A DNA stretch of 64,000 nucleotides from an uncultured Oscillospiraceae bacterium (GTDB taxonomy: Bacteria > Bacillota > Clostridia > Oscillospirales > Oscillospiraceae), in assembly GCA_902478785.1 (NCBI GenBank), contig CABSMJ010000002.1, positions 124,001 to 188,000 on the forward strand. Reading direction: 5' to 3'. The notes beneath the pieces are model-generated. The model did not search any database and was not told the origin of the DNA. It was given only the letters and a program-made list of their open reading frames with translations. The position numbers were made by a program, and so were the translations under genes. Below are positions 33,639 through 42,956 of this stretch, in pieces (position 1 is the stretch's first letter; each line of letters begins with the position of its first letter).

Positions 33639-34884
33639 GGAAAACAGAGCGGTCTTGATTGGCCTTTCTATCCTTGCCGCCGTTGTCATCTGGCTGATGG
33701 TGGACAGTGGAACCAAGGTGACCAAGACCTTTGAACATGTCCAGGTGGAATATGTGGGAGAGGAGACCACCTTGGCCAGCCGGGGATTGATGCTGATTCA
33801 GAGTGACGAGTCCCAGGAGGTGACGCTGGAGGTCCAGGGTGGCCGCTTTGATGTGGCCCAGATCGACCCCAGCGAAGTCAAAGTGGTGGTGGATCTGTCC
33901 TCCGTGACCTCGGTGGGCACTCAAAGCCTCAACTACCGGGTGGTCTATACCAGCAATAACAAGCTGGCCAGCCGCCTGACCACGAAATCCAGCTCCCCCT
34001 CCAGCATCAGCATCACCGTCGGTGAGCTGTACCGCAAGGATGTGGAGATCCGCTGCGACATGAGCGGCAGCTCTGTGGCGGAAGGCTATATTGCCGGAGA
34101 GGTGGAGCTGGAGCCCACCACCCTGGAGATCTGGGGTAGGCAGGCAGATGTGATGCAGGTGAGCTACGCCAAGGTGAGCCTAAGTGTGAAGGACGCCAGT
34201 TCTACGGTGGTGCAGCTGCTGGAGTATGAGCTCTATGACCATAACGATCAGGTCATTGACAACCCCAATATCCATGCTGCCCGGGATACCATCCAGGTGA
34301 CGCTGCCGGTGGATGTGGTGAAGGATCTGCCTCTGGAGGTCAATCTGGAGGAATCCCCGGGATACAGCGCCTCCAATGTGGAGTGCCGTGTGGAGCCATC
34401 CACCATTAAAGTCTCCGGCGACGCCGCGATTTTGGGCTCTGTGGACTCCATCGTGCTGGGCAACGTGGATCTGAGTTCCTTGAGCAGCACGACCAACACG
34501 CTTCGTTTCTCCATTGAGCTGCCGGAGGGCTGCGAGAACCTCAGCGGCGGAACCGAGGCAGTGGTGACTATCCGCTTCAAAGATCTGGACTCCCGCACCA
34601 TTCAGGTGACCCATTTGAGCTATGAAAATGCGCCAGAGGGGAAAGATGTCACCATATTGAGCAGTGACTTGACTGTGACACTGCGGGGCACCTCCGCAGA
34701 TCTGGCGGCTGTTTCTCCTTCGGATGTGAAGGTAGTGGCGGATCTGAGCAGCGTGGAGGATGCCAGCGGAAACTACACGGTGCCGGCCATCGTTACGGTG
34801 GAGGGCAACGGCGATGTAGGCGTCGTTGGCAGCTATCAGCTGAAAATTAACTTGAGTGACAGCGGCTCCGAAGATTCCCAGTGA
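33625..34884 (+). CDS. cdaR: YbbR-domain protein CdaR, regulator of CdaA
   Basis: The 419-residue protein has one N-terminal membrane span (about residues 10-27) and an extracellular part built of about four YbbR repeats, e.g. DPSEVKVVVDLSSV and SPSDVKVVADLSSV. CdaR binds CdaA and tunes its activity in other Firmicutes. Overlapping genes imply equimolar production. Confidence 0.92.
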   Translation: MKKIKENRAVLIGLSILAAVVIWLMVDSGTKVTKTFEHVQVEYVGEETTLASRGLMLIQSDESQEVTLEVQGGRFDVAQIDPSEVKVVVDLSSVTSVGTQSLNYRVVYTSNNKLASRLTTKSSSPSSISITVGELYRKDVEIRCDMSGSSVAEGYIAGEVELEPTTLEIWGRQADVMQVSYAKVSLSVKDASSTVVQLLEYELYDHNDQVIDNPNIHAARDTIQVTLPVDVVKDLPLEVNLEESPGYSASNVECRVEPSTIKVSGDAAILGSVDSIVLGNVDLSSLSSTTNTLRFSIELPEGCENLSGGTEAVVTIRFKDLDSRTIQVTHLSYENAPEGKDVTILSSDLTVTLRGTSADLAAVSPSDVKVVADLSSVEDASGNYTVPAIVTVEGNGDVGVVGSYQLKINLSDSGSEDSQ

Positions 34885-34905
34885 GCCGGGGAAGGATGAA
34901 ACAAA

Positions 34906-35316
34906 ATGACCCAGATTGCAACCGTTGAACGGATTTTGGACAGCACCCATGCGGTGATTGCTGTGCCCAGAAAGTCCGCCTGCGGACACGACTGTGAGGA
35001 GTGCGCCGGCTGCGGTGTCTCCGGCGCATCGGTCCGTGCCACCGCGGAAAACCACGTGGGCGCCGCCGTAGGCGACAAGGTGGTGGTGGAAGGCAGCACC
35101 AAAAAGGTCCTGGGTATTGTGGGACTGGTCTATATGGTGCCCATTGTGCTGTTTTTGCTGGGCTATTTTGCCGTGGGAGCTCTGTTCTCCTCCGAGGCGG
35201 TCCGCACAACTTTGGCTGTCCTGGGGTTCGTTTTGGGCTTGGTGCTGGCTGTGTGCTATGACCGCCATCTGCGCAAGCAGGGCGGACTGACCTATACCAT
35301 CGTCCGCGTGTTCTGA
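34906..35316 (+). CDS. RseC/MucC family membrane protein
   Basis: The 136-residue protein has an N-terminal cysteine cluster (CGHDCEECAGC, about residues 26-36) and two membrane spans (about 72-92 and 97-117). RseC proteins are linked to the reducing system of SoxR and to Rnf-type electron transfer in other bacteria; what it does here is unknown. It overlaps the next gene by one base (TGATG). Confidence 0.85.
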   Translation: MTQIATVERILDSTHAVIAVPRKSACGHDCEECAGCGVSGASVRATAENHVGAAVGDKVVVEGSTKKVLGIVGLVYMVPIVLFLLGYFAVGALFSSEAVRTTLAVLGFVLGLVLAVCYDRHLRKQGGLTYTIVRVF

Positions 35317-36218
35317 TGTACGGCTATGTGCGTCCCGTTTTGAAGGAACTGCCCCAGGAAGAACAGGATCGGTTTCGCCGGGTCTACTGCGGATTGTGCC
35401 ATACGTTGGGTAAGCGCCATGGCCTGGCGGCCAGATTTATCCTGAATTACGATTTCACCTTTCTGGCCATCCTGCTGTCAGAGCCGGAGGAGAGCCAGTG
35501 TCTCCACTGCTTTTGCCCGGCCAATCCCTGCCGGAAACGAGAGGCGCTGGCCCAGACGCCCGCCCTGGAACTGGCGGCGGACGAGAGCGTGATCCTGGCC
35601 TATTGGCAGCTGCGGGACGGTGTGGCCGACCATGGATTTTGGACAGGCCTGAAATACCGCCTTGCTGCCAGGCTCCTGCGCCGGGCCTATCGGCGGGCAG
35701 CAGCCTGGCGCCCGGAGTTTGACCATGCTGCCCGCTGTCAGCTGGAGACATTAGCCGAACTGGAACAGCAGTGCTGTGCCTCCATTGATCGGCCGGCGGA
35801 CGCCTTTGCCCAGCTCTTGGCCGCCGCTGCCAAGGAGGTGGAGGAGGGACCCAGACGCCGGGTGCTCCGGGAGATCCTGTATCACCTGGGCCGCTGGATT
35901 TATCTGGCTGATGCCGCTGACGACCTGGCCAAGGATGTGGCCCGCGGCAACTACAATCCCCTGCGCTACCGTTTTTCCTGCCAGGGCGGTGTCCTGGATG
36001 AGGAGGAGAAGCGGCAGCTGGCCCTGACCATGGACCACTCCGTCCATCTGATCGAGTCGGCCTATGAGCTCTGGAATTTCGGATGCTGGGACCCTATTTT
36101 GCGAAGTACCTTTTACATGGGGCTCTTCAGTGTGGCAAAAGCCGTTTTAGAGGGTGAATTCCAGACAAGCAAATCATGCAAAGACAGAAAAACCAAGATT
36201 GGTGAGGAAAGCAAATGA
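35316..36218 (+). CDS. DUF5685 family protein
   Basis: The 300-residue protein begins MYGYVRPVLKELP and has YCGLCHTLGKRHG, HCFCPANPC and the acidic motif ADAADDLAKDVARGNYNPL, which resembles the Asp-rich motif of trans-isoprenoid synthases, although this is only a resemblance. Predicted mostly helical. Function unknown. It sits between RseC and a J-domain protein with overlaps of one and four bases, so the three are one unit. Confidence 0.75.
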   Translation: MYGYVRPVLKELPQEEQDRFRRVYCGLCHTLGKRHGLAARFILNYDFTFLAILLSEPEESQCLHCFCPANPCRKREALAQTPALELAADESVILAYWQLRDGVADHGFWTGLKYRLAARLLRRAYRRAAAWRPEFDHAARCQLETLAELEQQCCASIDRPADAFAQLLAAAAKEVEEGPRRRVLREILYHLGRWIYLADAADDLAKDVARGNYNPLRYRFSCQGGVLDEEEKRQLALTMDHSVHLIESAYELWNFGCWDPILRSTFYMGLFSVAKAVLEGEFQTSKSCKDRKTKIGEESK

Positions 36219-36868
36219 ACGATCCCTATCAGGTACTCAACGTCTCCCGTGACGCCTCCGACGCGGAGGTCAAAAAGGCCTATTTGGAGCTGGCCAGGAA
36301 ATACCACCCGGACAACTATCACGACAGTCCTCTGGAGGACCTGGCACAGGAAAAGATGAAGGAAATCAATGCCGCCTATGAGCAGATCACCAAGGAGCGC
36401 AGCGGTCGGGCAAGCGGCAGCAACGCTTATGGCGGTGCCTCCTACGGAGGCAGCTATGGCTACGGATACGGCTACGGCGGGACCCAGAGCCAAAGCTACG
36501 GCGGCAGTTCCGTGTTCCAGCAGGTCCGCCTGGCCATCAACCGAGGCGATCTGACCCGAGCGGAGGGCCTTTTGAATGCCATCTCCGACCACAACGCGGA
36601 GTGGAATTTCCTGAAGGGAACCATCTGCTTCCGGCGCGGCTGGCTGGATGAGGCCAAACGCTACTATCAGACCGCCTGTCAGATGGACCCGAACAACGCC
36701 GAGTACCGTCAGGCGCTCAACTATATGGAGTCCGGCGGCCAGACCGCCTATCAGCGGGGCGGCACCTTCGGCACCGATTGCGACAGCGGCTTGTGCGGCA
36801 AGCTGTGCTGCGCCTATGTGTTGTGCAATAGCTTTGGATATAGCGGGTTCCGTTTCTGCTGTATTTGA
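36215..36868 (+). CDS. J-domain protein with Gly/Tyr linker, TPR-like part and Cys-rich tail
   Basis: The 217-residue protein starts with a J-domain (residues about 3-65, HPD in YHPDNY), then a Gly/Ser/Tyr-rich linker (about 68-105), a TPR-like region and a C-terminal tail with seven cysteines (DCDSGLCGKLCC and FCC). It lacks the zinc-finger domain of true DnaJ, so it is a specialised Hsp70 partner. It overlaps the DUF5685 gene by four bases; the pairing suggests a common role that is not known. Confidence 0.85.
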   Translation: MNDPYQVLNVSRDASDAEVKKAYLELARKYHPDNYHDSPLEDLAQEKMKEINAAYEQITKERSGRASGSNAYGGASYGGSYGYGYGYGGTQSQSYGGSSVFQQVRLAINRGDLTRAEGLLNAISDHNAEWNFLKGTICFRRGWLDEAKRYYQTACQMDPNNAEYRQALNYMESGGQTAYQRGGTFGTDCDSGLCGKLCCAYVLCNSFGYSGFRFCCI

Positions 36869-36885
36869 TAAGGGAGGAAGTCACA

Positions 36886-37767
36886 GTGGTTAAAAGTATG
36901 ACCGGCTATGGCCGGGCCCGGGAGATGCTCAACCGGAGGGACATCACCGTAGAGGTTCGCTCCGTCAACAACCGGTATCTGGATTGCACCGTCAAAATGC
37001 CCCGGATGTACGCCTTTGCCGAGGACGCGGTGAAGCAGCGGGTACAAAAGGCCATTTCCCGGGGAAAGGTGGACGTATTCTTCACCATCGATGCCACGGC
37101 CGCTGATGTGGCCAAGGTCACCGTCAACCGGGATCTGGCGGCGGGCTATGCTGCCGCTCTGCGGGAGCTGGGGGAGGTCTGCGGACTGGATTCCTTCCAG
37201 GTCATGCCGGAGCAGCTGGCCCGGTTTCCTGAGGTGCTCACTGTCACCAAGGCGGATGAGGACCTGGAGACGGTGGCGGAGGATCTGTGCGCTGTGCTGG
37301 ATGAGGCCCTGGCGGCCCATCAGGCCATGCGTCGGACCGAGGGGGAAAAGCTGGCCCAGGACATCGGCGGCCGGCTGAATACCATTGAGGCGCTGACGGC
37401 CCGGGTGGAGGAGCGTTCACCCCAAACCGTCGTGGAGTATCGCCAGAAGCTGGAGGCCCGGATGCAGGAGGTCCTCAGCTCCACCACCATCGACGAGAGC
37501 CGCATCCTGACCGAGGCGGCGATCTTTGCCGACAAGGTGGCCGTGGATGAGGAGACGGTCCGCCTGCGCAGCCATCTGGCACAGCTGCGGGGGATGCTGG
37601 ACTCGGAGGAGCCTGTGGGCCGGCGGATGGACTTTTTGATCCAGGAGGTCAACCGGGAGTCCAACACCATCGGCTCCAAGTGTACAGACCTCTCCATCGC
37701 CCAGGTGGTGGTAGACCTGAAGGCCGAGGTGGAAAAGATTCGGGAGCAGGTCCAGAACATCGAGTGA
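36886..37767 (+). CDS. yicC: YicC-family endoribonuclease
   Basis: The 293-residue protein begins VVKSMTGYGRA, the canonical YicC start, and ends with MDFLIQEVNRESNTIGSKC and a coiled C-terminus. YicC proteins are RNA endonucleases acting on small RNAs and mRNA. Start is GTG at 36886 with AGGGAGG eight bases upstream; an earlier TTG at 36865 lies before that site and is unlikely. First gene of the conserved yicC-remA-gmk-rpoZ-priA row. Confidence 0.92.
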   Translation: MVKSMTGYGRAREMLNRRDITVEVRSVNNRYLDCTVKMPRMYAFAEDAVKQRVQKAISRGKVDVFFTIDATAADVAKVTVNRDLAAGYAAALRELGEVCGLDSFQVMPEQLARFPEVLTVTKADEDLETVAEDLCAVLDEALAAHQAMRRTEGEKLAQDIGGRLNTIEALTARVEERSPQTVVEYRQKLEARMQEVLSSTTIDESRILTEAAIFADKVAVDEETVRLRSHLAQLRGMLDSEEPVGRRMDFLIQEVNRESNTIGSKCTDLSIAQVVVDLKAEVEKIREQVQNIE

Positions 37768-37791
37768 TCGCATAAAAGGAGCGTGGACGCT

Positions 37792-38049
37792 GTGAAGCTC
37801 ATCAACATCGGCTTTGGCAATCTGGTCTCCCAGGACCGCCTGCTGGCCATCGTCAGTCCGGATTCGGCTCCCATCAAGCGTATGGTGCAGGAGTCTCGGG
37901 AGCGGGGAATGCTGATCGACGCCACATACGGGCGCAAGACTGCGTCCATCTTCATTATGGACAGTGACCATGTGATCCTGTCGGCCCTGCCGCTGGAACG
38001 GCTGCGGGCCCGGCTGGATGTGGAGGATACCGAGGAGGAGCAGAACTGA
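37792..38049 (+). CDS. remA: RemA/DUF370 DNA-binding protein
   Basis: The 85-residue protein begins VKLINIGFGNLVS and has APIKRMVQESRERGMLIDATYGRKT, diagnostic of the RemA family. In Bacillus RemA activates matrix and osmoprotection genes; here the targets are unknown. GTG at 37792 is preferred because AAAGGAG lies 10 bases upstream, while the GTG at 37783 is only one base from it. Confidence 0.92.
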   Translation: MKLINIGFGNLVSQDRLLAIVSPDSAPIKRMVQESRERGMLIDATYGRKTASIFIMDSDHVILSALPLERLRARLDVEDTEEEQN

Positions 38050-38117
38050 CTGCGCCGCCCTCACACAACCGCTGCCGGTGGGAATCGGCGGCGGAGGGAC
38101 AGGAAAGGATATGGAGT

Positions 38118-38711
38118 ATGCGTAGAGGAAAGACCTTTGTGATTTCGGGCCCTTCTGGCGTGGGAAAGAGCACGGTGCTCAAGGCACTGCTGGAGGGAAG
38201 AGAGGACTTGTACTTCTCTGTCTCTGCCACCACCCGGGACCCCAGACCTGGTGAGGTGGACGGCGTCCACTATCACTTCATTGACGTGGATACCTTCCGA
38301 CAGATGATCGCCGACGGCCAATTCCTGGAGTACGCCGAGTACGTGGGAAATTTTTACGGCACACCCCGCAAGTATGTAGAGGAGGCCATGGCCCAGGGAA
38401 AGGACGCGGTGCTGGACATCGAGATCGTCGGTGCCGGCAACGTCAAGCGCCAGATGCCGGAGGCGGTCCGCGTCTTTATTGCGCCCCCCTCCTGGAAGGA
38501 ACTGGAACGCCGGCTGGTGGAGCGCGGTACTGACAGCGAGGAGAAGATTGAAAAGCGTCTGCTTCGCGCCAAGGTGGAATTCCAGGCGGCCCACGACTAT
38601 GACTACTTTGTCATCAATGACACCGTGGAGGGTGCGGTTCGGGAGCTCAACGCCATTTTGACGGCGGAGCACTGCCGCCCCACGGAGCGCATGGAAATCA
38701 TCAACGGATAA
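38118..38711 (+). CDS. gmk: Guanylate kinase
   Basis: The 197-residue kinase has the P-loop ISGPSGVGKSTVL (about residues 9-21), TTRDPRPGEVDGVHYHF and EYAEYVGNFYGTP. It converts GMP to GDP. AGGAAAGGA lies upstream of the ATG. Conserved position between remA and rpoZ. Confidence 0.96.
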   Translation: MRRGKTFVISGPSGVGKSTVLKALLEGREDLYFSVSATTRDPRPGEVDGVHYHFIDVDTFRQMIADGQFLEYAEYVGNFYGTPRKYVEEAMAQGKDAVLDIEIVGAGNVKRQMPEAVRVFIAPPSWKELERRLVERGTDSEEKIEKRLLRAKVEFQAAHDYDYFVINDTVEGAVRELNAILTAEHCRPTERMEIING

Positions 38712-38733
38712 GATAAATTGTTTTTGCCTGAAC

Positions 38734-38750
38734 AGGAGGCCTTGCCTCCT
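38734..38750 (+). other. Hairpin between gmk and rpoZ
   Basis: AGGAGGC-CTT-GCCTCCT is a tight 7-bp hairpin with an outer imperfect stem (GATAAATTG / CAAATTATC). It holds a Shine-Dalgarno-like AGGAGG too far from rpoZ to serve it and may reduce read-through or tune rpoZ. Confidence 0.35.
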
Positions 38751-38790
38751 TCAAATTATCGCCGAGACCGGCAGAATGGAAGATGTAATT

Positions 38791-39024
38791 ATGATGCTTT
38801 ATCCCGCTATGAACAAACTGACCTCTCACGTGCCTAATCGCTATATGCTGGTGAATGTGGTGGCCCGCCGGGCCCGCCAGCTGGCAGAGGAGGCCGAGCA
38901 GGCCGGTGAGCACCTGAGCGAAAAGCCGGTGACCCTGGCCATCAACGAGGTGGCTGAGGGCAAGCTGGATTCCACCCAGATGGACACCACCATCGAAGAG
39001 GATGTGGTGGAGCCGGAGGAATAA
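38791..39024 (+). CDS. rpoZ: RNA polymerase omega subunit
   Basis: The 77-residue protein begins MMLYPAMNKL and has the omega core VNVVARRARQL with an acidic C-terminus. It helps assemble RNA polymerase. The ATG at 38791 is chosen because omega normally begins here and GGAAG lies eight bases upstream; an in-frame ATG at 38776 is possible but lacks a clear ribosome-binding site. Confidence 0.9.
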   Translation: MMLYPAMNKLTSHVPNRYMLVNVVARRARQLAEEAEQAGEHLSEKPVTLAINEVAEGKLDSTQMDTTIEEDVVEPEE

Positions 39025-39054
39025 GTCCCACCAGTGCGGGAAAGGAGCTGCCCC

Positions 39055-41514
39055 ATGGAGACCGTGAACGTTGCCAAGGTCGCGGTCAGTGCCGCTCCCT
39101 ACGCCATTGACAAGCCCTATGATTACGCCATCCCCACGCCCTTGCTGGAACAGGTGGTGCCGGGTGTCCGCGTCACCGTCCCCTTTGGACGGGGCAACAA
39201 GGGCTGTGAAGGTGTGGTGCTGGCAGTGGTGCCGGGCAGTAAGACGCCGGCATTGAAGCTGGTGACAGCGGTGCTGGACCAGGAGCCGGTGCTGGCGCAG
39301 CAGGATATCGATCTGGCCCTCTGGATGCGAAGCCGATATTTCTGCACCATGTATGAGGCGGTCCGGGCCATTTTGCCCGCCGGACTGTGGTATCGCCTGC
39401 GGGAGATGTGGCGTGTGGCTGACGGCGTGGACCGCTCCGCCGCCTATGAAAAGGCCGGACGCAGCACAGCCCGCTGCGCAGTGTTGGACTGCCTCTTTGC
39501 CCATGGGGGACAGACGGATCTGGAGACGCTCAAGGACGCCTGCGGCGACCGGGTGAGCGCTTCCTTGCAGGAGCTGAAAGAGCAGGGCGTGCTCTGCTGC
39601 GAAACCGACGCCAAGCGCCGCATCGGCGACAAGACCCGCCGAATGGTGGAGCTGGCTGTGCCAGCGGAGGAGGCCATGGCGCTGGCGGAGAAACGGCGCA
39701 AGTCTGCACCCATGCAGTATGAAGTGGTGCGGCTGCTGTGCACCGTGGGCCGGGCCTCTGCCGCGGATCTGTGCTATTTCACCGGTGCCTCTCACCAGAC
39801 CCTCAAAGCGTTGGAACGGGCGGAGCTGGTGACCTTTTCCGAAGAAGAGGAGCTGCGGGTGCCGCTGGAGGCATCAGAGCAGACGGGGGCGCCCATCACC
39901 CTCAACGTCGAGCAGCAGGCGGCCTTTGATGGCATCCTGGCACTGAGTAAAACCGGGAAGCCGGAGGCGGCGCTGCTCCAGGGCGTCACCGGCAGCGGAA
40001 AAACTCTGGTTTATATCCGCCTGGTCCAGGAGATACTGGAACAGGGAAGGACCGCCATGGTACTGGTGCCGGAGATCGTGCTGACCCCCCAGATGATGGC
40101 CCGCTTTTCCTCCTACTTCGGACGTCGGGTGGCCATGCTCCACAGCTCCCTGAAAGTCTCCGAGCGCTATGACCAGTGGAAGCGCATCCGCCGTGGGGAG
40201 GTGGACGTGGTGCTGGGCACCCGGTCCGCCATCTTCGCCCCGCTGCGCCGTCTGGGCCTCATCGTGCTGGACGAGGAGCAGGAGGGAAGCTACCAGTCGG
40301 AAAATCCGCCCCGCTATCATACCCGGGACGTGGCCAAGTTCCGCTGCGGTCAGGAGGGCGCCGTACTGGTATTGGGTTCCGCTACTCCTTCCATTGAAAG
40401 TGCCTATGCCGCCCGGCAGGGAAGCTACCAGTTCTTCCTGCTGCGCAGGCGCTACAATGAAAAGAAGCTGCCCCAGGTCACCATCGCGGACCTGCGGCAG
40501 GAGGTGCGGCAGGGCAACGCCGGCACCATCAGCGGATCGCTGCGGCAGGAGCTGGAGCAAAATCTTGCCGCTGGAGAGCAGAGCATTCTCTTTCTCAACC
40601 GGCGGGGCAACAGCCGCTACGTGCTCTGTGGTGAGTGCGGCTGGGTGCCGGAGTGTCCCAGATGCAGCGTACCTCTGACCTACCACTCCGCCAATGGGCG
40701 CTTGATGTGCCACTACTGCGGCCACTCCGAGCGGGTCTATGATACCTGCCCCCAGTGCGGCGGCTGGATGAAGCATGTGGGCACCGGCACGCAGAAGGTG
40801 GAGGAGGAGCTGGAGGAGCTCTTTCCCGGAACGCAGGTGCTGCGGCTGGATGCCGACACCGCCTCCGGCGGCCATGAAAAGCTGCTGCGCCGGTTCCAAA
40901 AGGAGAAGATCCCCATTTTGCTTGGCACCCAGATGGTGACCAAGGGATTGGATTTTGAAAATGTGACGTTGGTGGGGGTCCTGGCAGCGGACCTCTCGCT
41001 GTATGTAGACAATTATCGGGCCGCGGAGCGGACCTTCAGTTTGCTGACCCAGGTGGTGGGCCGGGCCGGCCGGGGCGAAAAATCCGGACGGGCTGTGATT
41101 CAGACCTACACGCCGGAAAACGAAGTGATTCAGGCCGCCGCCCGACAGGACTATGAGGCCTTTTATGAAAGTGAGCTGCATCTGCGGAAGCTGCGCCGGT
41201 ATCCGCCCTTTGCGGACCTGTTCACCTTTACAGTGACCGGGCCGGAGGAGGCGGCGGTGCTGCGGGGCTGCATGGCCCTGCGGGAGGCGCTGTATCAGGC
41301 GGCTCAGTCCCCGGAGCTCAAGGAGACCCATCCAGAGGTCCTGGGCCCAGCCCCTGCGGCTGTGGTGAAGGTGGACAACCGCTATCGCTACCACTGTATT
41401 TTGGTGGGCCGCAATGACCGGGCCACCAGAGGGTGGGTATCCTGGATTCTCAAGAACTTTCGCCGGGAAAACCGGCATATCAATCTGTTTGTGGACTGCA
41501 ATGCAGCGGAATAA
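39055..41514 (+). CDS. priA: Primosomal replication-restart helicase PriA
   Basis: The 819-residue helicase has an N-terminal DNA-binding domain (3'-end binding), Walker A GVTGSGKT, a motif II reading LDEEQEG instead of the common DEEHE, two zinc-binding cysteine clusters (CGECGWVPECPRC and CHYCG...CPQCGG) and C-terminal helicase motifs. It reloads the replisome at stalled forks. ATG at 39055 follows AAAGGAG. coaBC, which precedes priA in Bacillus, is absent here. Confidence 0.95.
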   Translation: METVNVAKVAVSAAPYAIDKPYDYAIPTPLLEQVVPGVRVTVPFGRGNKGCEGVVLAVVPGSKTPALKLVTAVLDQEPVLAQQDIDLALWMRSRYFCTMYEAVRAILPAGLWYRLREMWRVADGVDRSAAYEKAGRSTARCAVLDCLFAHGGQTDLETLKDACGDRVSASLQELKEQGVLCCETDAKRRIGDKTRRMVELAVPAEEAMALAEKRRKSAPMQYEVVRLLCTVGRASAADLCYFTGASHQTLKALERAELVTFSEEEELRVPLEASEQTGAPITLNVEQQAAFDGILALSKTGKPEAALLQGVTGSGKTLVYIRLVQEILEQGRTAMVLVPEIVLTPQMMARFSSYFGRRVAMLHSSLKVSERYDQWKRIRRGEVDVVLGTRSAIFAPLRRLGLIVLDEEQEGSYQSENPPRYHTRDVAKFRCGQEGAVLVLGSATPSIESAYAARQGSYQFFLLRRRYNEKKLPQVTIADLRQEVRQGNAGTISGSLRQELEQNLAAGEQSILFLNRRGNSRYVLCGECGWVPECPRCSVPLTYHSANGRLMCHYCGHSERVYDTCPQCGGWMKHVGTGTQKVEEELEELFPGTQVLRLDADTASGGHEKLLRRFQKEKIPILLGTQMVTKGLDFENVTLVGVLAADLSLYVDNYRAAERTFSLLTQVVGRAGRGEKSGRAVIQTYTPENEVIQAAARQDYEAFYESELHLRKLRRYPPFADLFTFTVTGPEEAAVLRGCMALREALYQAAQSPELKETHPEVLGPAPAAVVKVDNRYRYHCILVGRNDRATRGWVSWILKNFRRENRHINLFVDCNAAE

Positions 41515-41527
41515 GGAGTGAAGCAAC

Positions 41528-42025
41528 ATGGCTTTAAGACGAATCGTGGAACAGGGAGACGAGTGTCTGGAAAAGGTTTGTCGTCCGGTGAAGGACTTCA
41601 ATGACCGCCTGCACACCCTCCTGGACGATATGGCGGAGACCCTGAGGGAGGCCAACGGCGCAGGCCTGGCGGCGCCTCAGGTGGGCGTGCTGCGCCGGGT
41701 GTGCATCGTCATCGATGAAAATGATAAGATCATTGAGCTCATCAACCCGGTCATCGTCTCCCAGGAGGGAGAGCAGACCGGTTTGGAGGGCTGCCTCAGC
41801 GTGCCTGGCAAGTGGGGTGTGGTCACCCGGCCCAACCGGGTGAAGGTTCAGGCCCAGGACCGCAACGGCGTTCTCTTTGTCCGGGAGGGCGAGGGATTGA
41901 CGGCCCGTGCTTTCTGCCATGAGATTGAGCATCTGGACGGCCACCTGTTCGTGGAGCACGTGGACCACTTCCTCAGCGAGCAGGAGCTGGAGGAATACCT
42001 GGAAAAGGAAGGACAGGACGCATGA
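41528..42025 (+). CDS. def: Peptide deformylase
   Basis: The 165-residue protein carries the three deformylase motifs: GAGLAAPQVG, EGCLSVPG and FCHEIEHLDG (HExxH metal site). It removes the formyl group from new polypeptides. It overlaps fmt by four bases, pairing formylation of initiator tRNA with deformylation. Confidence 0.97.
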   Translation: MALRRIVEQGDECLEKVCRPVKDFNDRLHTLLDDMAETLREANGAGLAAPQVGVLRRVCIVIDENDKIIELINPVIVSQEGEQTGLEGCLSVPGKWGVVTRPNRVKVQAQDRNGVLFVREGEGLTARAFCHEIEHLDGHLFVEHVDHFLSEQELEEYLEKEGQDA

Positions 42026-42951
42026 GGATCTTATTCATGGGAACGCCGGAGTTCGCCGTGGCGTCCCTGCGGCGGATTGTGGCAGACGGCCATGAGATCT
42101 GCGGTGTATTCACCCAGCCGGACAAGCCCAAAAACCGGGGACATAAGCTGATGTTCTCACCTGTGAAGGAATATGCCTTAACAGAAAATATCCCGGTTTA
42201 TCAGCCTTTGAAGGCCCGGGATGGCGAGGCCATGGCCCTGGTGGAGTCCTTGGCACCGGAGCTCATTGTGGTGGCGGCCTATGGCAAGATCCTGCCGGAG
42301 GAGCTGCTGAACTATCCCAAGTACGGCTCCATCAATGTCCACTCCTCCTTGCTGCCCAAGTACCGGGGAGCGGCTCCCATCAACTGGGCCATCCTCAACG
42401 GGGAGACGGAGACCGGCGTGTCCATCATGTATATGGCCAAAGACCTGGACGCCGGCGATGTGATCCGGCAGGCGGTCACTCCCATCGGGGATGACGAGGA
42501 CGCCCAAGCTCTGACGGCCCGCCTGGCAGATCTGGGTGCAGAGACCCTCTCTCAGGTGATCCGCGATATGGAGGCGGGGAAGGTTTCCCGCACGCCTCAG
42601 GACCACAGTGCCCAGACCTATGCACCCATGCTCAGTAAGGAGCTCTCTGCCGTGGATTGGAGCCGCAGCGCCCACGCCATCCACTGTCAGATCCGGGGCC
42701 TGATTCCCTGGCCCTGTGCCTCTACGGATATCATCTCTGGACAGCCCATGAAGCTCTTTGCCGCCAAGGAGACAGGGGAGGAGACCACTGCCGCTCCCGG
42801 CCGGGTGATCCGAGCTGATAAGCGGGGAATCTGCGTGGCCTGCGGCGATGGGAAAGTGCTGTGCCTGACAGAGCTTCAGGCCCCCGGCGGCAAGCGCATG
42901 AGCGCCGCCAGCTATCTGGCCGGACATCCTATTTCACTTGGAGATGAGTAA
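42022..42951 (+). CDS. fmt: Methionyl-tRNA formyltransferase
   Basis: The 309-residue protein begins MRILFMGTPEFAVASL and has NVHSSLLPKYRGAAPINWAI, the formyl-folate and substrate site, and a C-terminal OB-like domain. It formylates Met-tRNA for initiation. ATGA overlap with def. Confidence 0.97.
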   Translation: MRILFMGTPEFAVASLRRIVADGHEICGVFTQPDKPKNRGHKLMFSPVKEYALTENIPVYQPLKARDGEAMALVESLAPELIVVAAYGKILPEELLNYPKYGSINVHSSLLPKYRGAAPINWAILNGETETGVSIMYMAKDLDAGDVIRQAVTPIGDDEDAQALTARLADLGAETLSQVIRDMEAGKVSRTPQDHSAQTYAPMLSKELSAVDWSRSAHAIHCQIRGLIPWPCASTDIISGQPMKLFAAKETGEETTAAPGRVIRADKRGICVACGDGKVLCLTELQAPGGKRMSAASYLAGHPISLGDE

Positions 42952-42956
42952 AGCGA

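Noticed and set aside
36400..36510. Tandem Gly/Tyr codons as a DNA repeat
   Set aside because: It is the low-complexity linker of the J-domain protein, not an independent repeat element.
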